Shown here in pieces: positions 55,315 to 64,000 of a stretch of 64,000 bases of DNA. How positions within the stretch are numbered: position 1 is the stretch's first letter; each line of letters begins with the position of its first letter. The position numbers and the translations under genes were made by a program. The DNA comes from Scleroderma bovista (lineage: Eukaryota; Basidiomycota; Agaricomycetes; Boletales; Sclerodermataceae): positions 1-64,000 of the forward strand of contig JAYMGJ010000736.1 of assembly GCA_037178675.1 (NCBI GenBank), in the 5' to 3' direction. The notes beneath the pieces are model-generated. The model did no database searches. It was not told where the DNA came from and saw only the letters and a program-made list of their open reading frames with translations.

Positions 55315-57170
55315 ATGTCCAGCAACGATGCACCTCTCTGCATTGAGGTCATCATCGTAGGGGCAGGTTGGTGATCATGTGGTTATCCCAATCGTCGATT
55401 CCCTTATCGTTAGTTCACAGGCCTCTGTAGTGTTGCGACCGCTTTCAGGCTATGTCAACTTGGCCACCGAGTGCATGTCATAGACAAGGGTGGTCCTAAT
55501 GAGGTTTGATTAACGTCTGGGTGTCCTTCTGTACATCCAATCTCATCCGTCATCATAGCGACAAGGCGGGGTCTACTCCACGCCCAACCTGACAAAATGT
55601 CTTGTTCAATGGGGACTTTTAAAGGAAGTACAGAAGTTGTCTGTTCCAGCCCGGGCAGCTAGGTTTATTTCACGTAAGCCTTGGGTTCTGCTTCTTTTGA
55701 TTTGGAACTAAGGTTTCTAGAGTCGACTCTGGAGAAATAACAGGGTATCTTGAATGGGAAGAGCATGTTATTCATGAGACCGGAGCTGATTACCTTTTGA
55801 TGGGGGTAAGCAACTCCATCGATGGCATTCATCTGGTTCACATGGTTTCTCGATGAACAGCATCAGGATCTGTGGAATATAATATATAATGAAGCAGTGG
55901 CAGCAGGCGCACTATTCTCATTCAATACTCTCGTGACCTCTGTTGAAGCAGATCCTCCTCGGGTTCGATTATCAAATGGGCAAATGCTTCACGCCGACAT
56001 GATCATCGGTGCTGATGGCCCTCGAAGTGTTGTTCGAGAGGCAGTAAAGGCGGGTGAAACATACAATGAAACACCCGAAGGACACTGCGTATACGTGTAA
56101 GCAACATTCCTCATTGCTTCTTGTTGTTGGTGGTTATACTGAACTGTGGCAGGGCGACTGTCTCACGCGATTTGTTTAAACACGATGAGGAACTGTATGA
56201 ATTCACGGCTTTTCATCCAGAAAGACCAGAGGTATCTGCGTGTTATCTTCTGAAATATCACAGGAAATGGTCTGCTTACTTTCTAAGTTTAACTTTTGGA
56301 CAGGAGACGGGAGACATGGGGCATTTTTCCTCGTCGTTCGTATTTTGTGTGTGCGTGTGTTTAGAGTTGCCCTTACCTATTCTTCTAGGGAGGGGAAGAT
56401 GCTGTTGCTGTACATCTCTTTCTTAACGAAGAGGTTACAGAAGGTCGGGTGACGGAGGACATTACATCTGATGGTATGATGGTGCCTATAGAAGCCTTGA
56501 ATATACCAGGAGAACCAAAGTGGGTCATAAACTAGTCCTACTCCTGCTATCTATAACATTTTCCATCTAGGCTGCAACGAATGTTGAAATACATACCCGA
56601 ACTGACACGAAAACGCATGTACCGTCGCGAGTTTCTCGAGGACTGGGTGGACAGAAGCGGAAGACTGGTCCTCATGAGTGAGGCAGCGTACCCGATATTG
56701 GTACAACAGCTTACTGCGGGCTCGCTGTTCATTATATTAATGCTACTTTTTTTCTCTAGCCGTACTCGCCGCAAAGTGGAAGCTTGCAAATAGAGGATGC
56801 CGCAGTCCTCACTACGCTATTGGCCAAGCTTAAAACCAAAGATCAAATCCCAAACCTTCTTTCGGCATTCCAGGAAATACGACAGGGCCGCGTCCTGATG
56901 ATTTACAACAAGGAGTACAAGGCCATTGAATGGTTTGGGATCCCGCCAGGAGAGGCACGAAGTGCTCGTGATGATGTTCTGCGTGCGATGGTCGATACCG
57001 GACGCAAAGGCTGGGATGAGTCCAAACTAAAGTGGCAGTGGGAAGAAATTGCAGAGGTATTTGGGTATCATGCCATTGAGGCCGCAGAAGATTGGTGGGT
57101 GGTGTGGGGGATGATGAGGGAACGGAGCGAAGTTGCAGATGCATGGGGAACTATGCCTCACACCCCTTAG
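55315..57170 (+). CDS. Salicylate hydroxylase-like FAD monooxygenase, divergent
   Basis: Class A flavin monooxygenase of the salicylate hydroxylase / FAD-binding group, distinct from the FMO1-4 phenol hydroxylases (no C-terminal thioredoxin-like domain). ATG 55315 (MSSNDAPLCIEVIIVGAG), about ten exons, TAG 57168-57170, roughly 440 residues. After the first intron comes LCSVATAFRLCQLGHRVHVI; then GGVYSTPNLTKCLVQWGLLK; SGEITGYLEWEEHVIHETGA; the DG motif MIIGADGPRSVVREAV; and VCLLSKFNFWTGDGRHGAFF. The usual flavin-ribose motif GDAAHP is replaced by SEAAYP (56679-56696), followed across an intron by PYSPQSGSLQIEDAAVLTTL. The third Gly of the first fingerprint is Ser (GAGLCS). All exons read open, so it is probably expressed, but FAD binding may be altered. 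Substrate unknown. Confidence 0.82.
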
Positions 57171-57788
57171 CCAACTGAGCTCTGTTGTTTCATTTTCTCT
57201 TTACATTTCCGACTTTTTTTCCCACCCTTTTTCTCGACCCGTTTTCTTTCGCACTACAACGGTTGGCTGGGGGGGTGCTTCATCTCCACTCCACTGTCAA
57301 AATTTGCATCGACCATATGGCATGTTTTTATCAAGGACAACATGGGCATCTCTTAAACGCAATAATTCCACCTGAATTCATTTGTCATATACAAATTGTC
57401 TGGGGTTCTTCTGGAGATCCTCGTCGATACATGTGGTGCACAAACTTCTTACGTATGTAAGTCCAGGGTTTCGTGATATGATCCCGATCACAACGGAAGC
57501 CTCTCTTCTTTTTTGTTGGTTTTGGACACCACACGTGTATCTACCAGCCTCATGCATCCGGCGTGGTCCAGCCAACCTTGGCATCCACCTTCAACTCATT
57601 CCTCGTCGACCAGAACTACCAGCTCCTTGTCGATTGATTGAAGTTATTCTGCGTTCTCAAACACCATTTCTAACTCATTTTGCTCTGTACTTGTTACTGA
57701 ACCGATATCCCAAGGTTGGCTTTCCGTCAATTATAGGTGAAAATTGATTCAGCATCCACACGTAGTCTCTCCGCCCGCATTCCATCGT
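57171..57788. other. Intergenic region before the NLR-like gene
   Basis: About 600 bp; only unconvincing short ORFs (for example 57382-57747). Expected to hold the receptor promoter. Confidence 0.4.
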
Positions 57789-60700
57789 ATGGGACTGTTC
57801 GCTCTTGGGAAGAAACGTCTAGTCCGCCCCGAAGAAACTGGTTTAACAGTGGGCCATGTAGATGCGCCTTCAACGTTCAAGACCCTGAGCCCATCATGGC
57901 AACACGTAAGTCAGCGTCCGGCCGGTTATTTTCCTGCTATATTATTACTCAATCGCCAAATCACTAGCTTATTGACGAGGAAAGAGAAAAAATCGATATC
58001 GATCTCACACATCGCGCGATCCTAGATGCACGAGAGAGACATTCAGATATTAAGTCTATATCAAGTGGAATAAACGCTATTACAAACGTTCATGCCACAA
58101 ACGGTGTCATCAATCAGATTAGCGGGCTCAGTGCTACGTATCTCCAACCCCTGCAGAACTTCCAGAGTGTTGTACACTTTATTTCTAAGGTATGTCACCG
58201 GTGTCTGTCCGGCTACATTTTCTGAGCTGTGCCCTTAGGTCCATCCCTACGCCAAGGTGGCTTTGGGATTGTTGGATAAAGCTGCTCAGGTGTGTTTTGA
58301 ACCCATTGGAAGATTTCAACTAAATCCGCAAATCTTAGTTGATCCTCACGCAAGTAGAGATGGACAAATCGATTGCGACTCTCTTGGACAAGATATGTCA
58401 AGTTTACGACTTTATGCTTCAGGACAAGACAATAGCAGCAATCGATTCGGCAAAGGATACCCTACTGAAAATTGCTCAGGCGGTGCAGGAAAGCGCACGG
58501 TTCATTGCTGGCTACTCGGAAACGAAGATTTTCTGTATGGCATCGCAAACCTATTGCCTTTTATCACTGATAGTCTTCTCTAGGGGCCCGTTTGGGGAAG
58601 AACATTTTCTTGGAAACGGGTGCCGTGGTCAAGCGTTGCAACGACACACTAGACAGGCTGATGCAACAATTCCGAGATTGGGAAATCCGTAGCGTCCACA
58701 CTCATGTCCATCAGATTGCAGAAGACTTGGCTCTGCAAGGAATCGCATATGCGGACGGAGCTGGGCTAAATACGACTAAAACATGTTTGGAGGGCACGAG
58801 AATCTCAATATTGTCCGAAATCGTCGACTGGATCGAAAACTGTGCTCCCGAGGCTCCGCGCATCTTCTGGCTCCATGGTAACGCGGGCAAGGGTAAATCA
58901 GCCATTGCCCATACAATCGCTGCGCAATATCAGAACTTGGGGAAACTTGGGTCTTGTTTCTGCTTTTCCCGTACCAGTCATACAGAACGCCGCCATGAAA
59001 AGCTATTCACAACCATTGCACGTGATTTGGCCGACCGTGATGTGAGGCTGCGGCAGGCATTGGCAGAGGCTCTTACCAACCAACACTCACTGAAGGGGAC
59101 ACACGATGTCATGCAGCAGTGGCAGAAACTTGTATTGGGCCCTTTATCCAAGTGGAGCCCAGTGCTAGGAAATGTTGTCGTGGTAATCGACGCACTGGAC
59201 GAGAGTGGAAAGGAACATAGTCGGAAGCATATCCTTGAAGTCCTTTCATCGCAAGTTATGGCCCTTCCCGCCAACATCCGCATTCTCCTGACATCTAGAC
59301 CACTTCCCGATATCCACGGTACGCTGCATCATGCCAAACATGTCGTTTCAAGGTCCTTGGATGATATACCCGCCGAAGATGACATCCGTTTCTACATATC
59401 CCAAAAACTTCGGAGCTTAGGGAAGGACTTTCGTGAACAGGAATTCGCCCGCCTTGCACAAAAATCTGATGGTTTATTCGAGTGGGCTCGTCTAGCCTGC
59501 GAATTCATCTCAATGCGTAAACCTTGTCCTACCCCGATTCAACGCTTCCGTGCAATCATGTCACAAGATCCAGGGAGAGCTGGGAGGACACTTCTGGATG
59601 TGATGTACACAGCAATCCTGAGAGGTACATTAGCCGACACACCTGAAACACTTGCCCAATTTCGTTTCGTCATGCGTCAAATCTTAGGAATACACGAACC
59701 ACTTACTATCGACTCCTTGAACGCTCTGTGCTGCAGAACCGGTGTGGGAGAGGACGGAGTAGGTGTGGAGTCTATTCTGGAATTCATGGCGTCCTTACTG
59801 AGCGGTATCGCGGATCGGTCCACCCCTGTTCGCCCACTCCACACTTCGTTTCATGACTATCTGATGGACCCTGCGCGGAGTAGAAAGTTTTACGTTGACA
59901 TGGGGGGCATCCATGACGAGTTGTCTATTGCTTGTCTTCACGCCATGCGTGACCTATCTTTCAACATCTGTGGTTTAGGGACTTCTTATGTCCCCAATGC
60001 TGACATTGCGAACTTGAATGAAAGGATTCGACAGAATATCCCCCCTCATTTATCCTACGCCTGCCGGTTCTGGGCCAGCCATCTGAACGCAGCAGTGTTC
60101 AATCAGTCACTGGCGCTGGAGGTCCTACATTTTCTGTTTAATGCACGACTTTTGTTTTGGATGGAAGTCCTTACTCTGTTGAAGGCACTGGGAAATATTT
60201 CTGAAGCTCTGGCTGCTGTTGCTACTTGGCTTGAGGTAGGTAACTGAGAATTTTTCCTCTATGAAACTGACCTTGTAATGGTTTATTTTATTAGGGTAAA
60301 GATGGCTTCCACGAAGGTGTGCTCATCACCAGAGATGCAATCAAGTTCATCCGAACATTTGGTTTGGCTATCATGCAAAGCACTCCACACCTATATCTAT
60401 CAGCTCTACCTTTTTCCCCATCAAATTCTGTTCTATTCCAACATCTTTCCCCACTGTTACCCAAGGTTGCAAAAGTGATTGGTGGTCATCAAAAGGATTG
60501 GCCATTCATGCAGCTTCTGCTCAAGGGTCACACTGGTTGGGTTACATCAGCTTCATTCTCTCCAGATGGAAGGTGCATTGTTTCTGGTTCACAGGACTGC
60601 ACTATTTGTGTATGGGATGCAGACACTGGTTTACAGATAGGTGATCCCATTAAAGGGCACACAGATTGGATTAGGTCAATTATGGTCTCTCCAGATGGAA

Positions 60701-62601
60701 AAAGGATTGTATCTGGAGGAGCTGATGGTACTGTCTGTGTCTGGGATATGAAAACAGGGGAACCTGTGGGTCAGCCATTTGGAGGACATGCCAAAGCTGT
60801 TACATCAGTTGCCTTTTCCCCAGATGGAAAATGGGTTGCATCTGGCTCTGATGACCATACCATCCATTTACACAGGGTAGCAGGTGACACAGCTTTCCTC
60901 AGACATTCTGATGGGGTCACATCAATTGCATTCTCACCTGATAGCAAGAAAATTGTTTCAGGTTCCATTGATTGCACCATCCAACTGTGGAACATAGAGG
61001 AGTGCAAGCAAATTGGTACTCAATTCAAAAATCATACTCAATCTGTCACATCAGTTGCATATTCTCCTGATGGAAGATGGGTAGTGTCAGGCTCTGATGA
61101 CAATACAGTCTGTGTGTGGGATGTACAGAAGGAATTGCAATTGGTAACTATTCTGAAGGGTCATGTTAAAAGAGTTAAATCAGTTGCATTCTCTCCAAAT
61201 GGGAAACAGATTGTATCAGGCTCTGCTGACCACACACTTCGAGTTTGGGATCTTGAGACAGGCACACAGGTGGGAAATCCTCTCAAAGGCCATACTGGAC
61301 CAGTCAGATCAGTTGCATTCTCAGGAGATGGAAAGTGGATTGTATCAGGCTCATATGACACCACCATTGGTGTGTGGGATGTGGAGAAGGCTTTGCAAAT
61401 GGAGAATTGTATCAATGGCCATTCCAAAGGAATCACTTCAGTGGCAATCTCTCCAGACAGCAGGTGGATAGTGTCAGGTTCACATGATTGCACCATTCAA
61501 TTGTGGGATGCAAAAAGAGGTTCACAAATGGGATCTGTTCCTCAAGGCCATACAGAACCTGTCACTTCAGTTGTGGTTTCTCCTGATGGAAAATGGATTG
61601 TGTCAGGCTCAAATGATGGTATGATTTGTTTATGGGATGTAAATCATGTGATGCAGAGAGTGAAGATAAATAGCCTCCTCAAAGGCCACTCAAGAGGGAT
61701 CACATCAATTGGTTTCTCCCCTGATGGAAGCTGTATTGTATCAGGCTCCAAAGATGGCATCATTCATTTGTGGGATGTAAAAAAGGGCATGATAACAATG
61801 AAAAAATCTCTTGTGGGACATACAGATTGGGTCACATGTGTTGCATTTTCACCCAATAAAAAGCAGATTGTATCAGGTTCAAGTGACCACACAATCCATA
61901 TATGGGATGCAGACACTGGCTTTCACAAAGGAAATCCACTGAGTGGCCACACAGGCTCAGTGCATTCAGTTGTGTTCTCCCCAAATGGGAAATGGATTGC
62001 ATCAGGTTCATCTGACACAACTATTTGTATATGGGATGCAGTAAAGGAGATAAGCCTACAGAGAGTCCTCAAAGGTCATGCCAAGGGTGTTACATCTATT
62101 GTGTTTTCTGTGAATAGTAAATGGATCATAACAGGTTCTGCTGATTGCACTATCCGAGTGTGGGATGTGGTTCATGGACAGCAAGTTGGCATTACTTTTG
62201 AAGGGCATACTGGTCCAATCACTTCAATTGCACTGTCTTCAAATGGCAAATGGGTTGTCTCAGGTTCAGATGACAGTACTATTCGCATGTGGGATATTGG
62301 AGTAGATTCCATCTTAAACCCTCATGTATGTTTCTCATCTGAAGCATCTTACAAACTGAATGATGTGCAAAGATTTTGTGGTGCTACTCAGAGCTGCAAT
62401 ATGCCATATAGATTAATTCAGCTACAAAAGGATGGTTGGATTGTAGGAGAAAGAGGTCAATTGCTATTATGGATACCCCCAGCTGCTAGGAAATCCCTTT
62501 ACTCTCCACACAATATTTTGGTCATTCCAGGAGGAGGGATACAGCTAGATTTAAGTAAAATGGCTCATGGTGACATGTGGCACCAATGTATTTCTGATTA
62601 G
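57789..62601 (+). CDS. NACHT-WD40 NLR-like receptor (HET-E/HNWD class)
   Basis: Fungal NOD-like receptor of the class used in self/non-self recognition. Six exons: 57789-57905, 57967 on, a short exon near 58240, one from about 58339, the large exon from about 58584 to 60235, and 60295-62601; about 1,500 residues. The N-terminal 200 or so residues (MGLFALGKKRLVRPEE..., LLDKICQVYDFMLQDKTIAA, FWARLGKNIFLETGAVVKRC) form a helical effector/adaptor region I cannot name. The NACHT ATPase has P-loop LHGNAGKGKSAIAHTI (near 58876), SCFCFSRTSHTERRHEKLFT, Walker B VVVVIDALDESG (59178) and RILLTSRPLPDIHG. A helical winged part (LRPLHTSFHDYLMDPARSRK) follows. Fourteen WD40 repeats form the sensor. No break. 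The last exon has strikingly different base use (see finding). Ligand unknown. Confidence 0.93.
60517..62310 (+). repeat. Fourteen tandem WD40 repeats (about 129-bp period)
   Basis: Each unit follows GHxxxVTSVAFSPDGKWIVSG then SxDxTIxVWD. I count 14 units beginning at GHTGWVTSAS, GHTDWIRSI, GHAKAVTSV, RHSDGVTSI, NHTQSVTSV, GHVKRVKSV, GHTGPVRSV, GHSKGITSV, GHTEPVTSV, GHSRGITSI, GHTDWVTCV, GHTGSVHSV, GHAKGVTSI and GHTGPITSI. Fourteen suits two seven-bladed propellers. Unit 3 lacks the final WD (HLHRVAGDTAF). Confidence 0.9.
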
Positions 62602-63090
62602 TGCACTACTGGGCTTGTGATGTGTTTTCTCATATGTTTGCTATCTACTACTTTTCAATTGAATCAACATGGCCAAATCTGTTCTTGGATGTTTTTTCTC
62701 CTTTGTGCACCATCCAAAATAAAGAACAACAATTGAAATACTTACATTTTCAGTGATGATAAAATATATTGTTGGTGCCATGCGAAATGCAAAGGGATGC
62801 TCTGGATGTCCTTTCCGTCCATGTTGGTGATGCCAATGGGGATTACAACATTTTTGATCTATGGACACCTCATAAGTAGCTCTAATGAGGCCTTGTACCC
62901 ACCGCTGCCCTCGTCTGTAGTCTTTGGGATCCTCACCTTCAGCCTTCCAGCCTGCTCCTCCTGCACACAAGAAACTTCGCCACATTCCTCTTCTGAGAAG
63001 TGAGTACCTCTATTGGTCATTGGAAAGTGTTTTTTTTTTTGATTCGTTGGCGGTCTGGAAGGATGACACGTCAAACTTGTTGCAAATCCA
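62602..63090. other. Region between receptor and last gene; possible minus-strand exon
   Basis: On the minus strand, about 62998 to 62750 looks like an exon: acceptor ACTTCTCAG, an open frame (GEDPKDYRRGQRWVQGLIRA, TYEVSIDQKCCNPHWHHQHG, HPFAFRMAPTIYFIITEN), then donor GTAAGTATTTC. No neighbouring exon could be joined with confidence and I do not recognise the product, so it is recorded as a candidate only. Confidence 0.3.
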
Positions 63091-64000
63091 GAATGCCTGT
63101 CCCACCCCCACCCCCAGAGCCCGATAACTTGGCAGACACAATGATTCAAGACCAGGTCGGTGGCGGTCGTCGTCAGCCTTCTCCTCCGCCCACTGAGACT
63201 CCCACCTGTCTTCGAGCACGTGTCAAACCAACAGTCTGCGATACTGGGCTGATCCAACAAGCAGAGTATTGTAGGGCTCGTTTGGCCGATAATCTGGTCG
63301 TGGGGTCTGATCTTCACCCTCCTCCAGATGTCAATGCTTTTGTAAACAACCAGCATGTGCTGCCATTCAGTGATGTTTCGATGCCTTCACCTATTCCCGC
63401 TGGGAATGCTGTGAAAGGGCATGTCCCAGATGTCAGGGAACTCCCCCCAGCCACACAACCAAATATTCCCCTTACGCGTATCATCCCCCTGACCCCCATC
63501 GATGCCACCTCCCCTTTGGTAGGTGGGGACCATTGCGTTGATGTGGGTACGTCACTTCTGGGCCAGGGTGAACCATCGACACCAACGGCCAGTCGTAGGA
63601 CTGCCCTAATCAATGGTATCCTCGATGAAGGCTACAACGATCTCGAGAATATTTTGACACAGCTTGTCAACAAAATGGCACTCTCTCCCCAGCAAATAAT
63701 GGATGGATGGCACAAAAGCAAAGGTCGGGTCATCAACGGCATGAATCACTGGAACCTCTATGCAAAATACCTTGCAAAGAACGAAGATCAAGAACGGTGG
63801 AGGTTGGGACTTTTTCCTGTCGTTCTGAGTAAGTTGATCCACCTCATCTCATAACCACTATCTAGCTCATCCTCCAAAGTCACTCTGACGATCTGTGGGC
63901 AGCTATACACTAAATTCAAAGAAGAAAACAATGAAGCTTGGCAGGAGATCCTTGAGCTCCATGATTTACTCGAAACCTCTGAAGCATCGCCCCAAACTAT
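63091..64000 (+). CDS. Unrecognised gene, 5' part only (runs off the window)
   Basis: Open from ATG 63091 (MPVPPPPPEPDNLADTMIQD; an ATG at 63064 or earlier is also possible) to about 63830. The first 200 residues are Pro-rich and disordered. The later part is helical with aromatic spacing: GILDEGYNDLENILTQLVNK, LSPQQIMDGWHKSKGRVING, MNHWNLYAKYLAKNEDQERW. After an intron whose borders I cannot settle (candidate acceptors near 63855 and 63901) it continues LYTKFKEENNEAWQEILELH. The W-N-x-Y...F-K-E-E...W-Q-E-I spacing recalls an HMG-box-like fold and similar proteins that I associate with repeated families in mushroom genomes; this is only an impression. Function unknown. Confidence 0.5.

Overview
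The window is a stretch of mushroom-forming basidiomycete (Agaricomycete-type) nuclear DNA. Genes are split by many short introns of about 45-60 bp with GT-AG borders. The gene set (Slt2-type MAP kinase, Zn2Cys6 regulator, NACHT-WD40 receptor, class A flavin monooxygenases) and the transposons (a chromodomain Ty3/gypsy element and a LINE with RNase H) are typical of such genomes. I found no rRNA, tRNA or CRISPR array. All calls come from reading the bases; nothing was searched in a database.

Left third (1-31 kb): four paralogous phenol 2-monooxygenase-like genes, FMO1 (+, 693-3320), FMO2 (-, 18773-21388), FMO3 (+, 22600-25181) and FMO4 (+, 28348-30941), each with about 15 introns. FMO2, FMO3 and FMO4 read open throughout; FMO1 has lost one base near 2035. 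A fifth unit survives only as a promoter (27320-27955), and a decayed NACHT gene lies between FMO3 and FMO4. Between FMO1 and FMO2 sits a full-length LINE (about 3388-17308, 15-17 bp target duplication). It was itself split in its first ORF by a 7.9-kb chromovirus (4904-12790, minus strand, identical-length 631-bp LTRs, 5-bp CCCAC duplication). The chromovirus has a textbook -1 frameshift signal between gag and pol and carries an antisense, intron-containing, now broken zinc-cluster/coiled-coil gene.

Middle (31.5-52.6 kb): a compact housekeeping block. In order: a small membrane protein (-), a LIM-RhoGAP (+), RPS15 (-) and RPP2 (+) sharing a 356-bp promoter, a Zn2Cys6 transcription factor with an in-frame TAG (+), VMA10 (-) and symplekin/PTA1 (+) sharing a 102-bp promoter, and an Slt2/Mpk1 cell-wall MAP kinase (+) whose gene has 10-nt and 5-nt microexons.

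Right end (52.6-64 kb): a gene-poor gap with a 95-bp, 5'-truncated LINE copy (its own 17-bp duplication), a divergent salicylate-hydroxylase-like monooxygenase, a NACHT-WD40 NLR-like receptor with 14 WD40 repeats, and the start of an unrecognised gene that leaves the window. The WD40 half of the receptor is almost devoid of CpG while its NACHT half is CpG-rich; I regard this as the most informative signal in the window, together with the antisense intron in the chromovirus.
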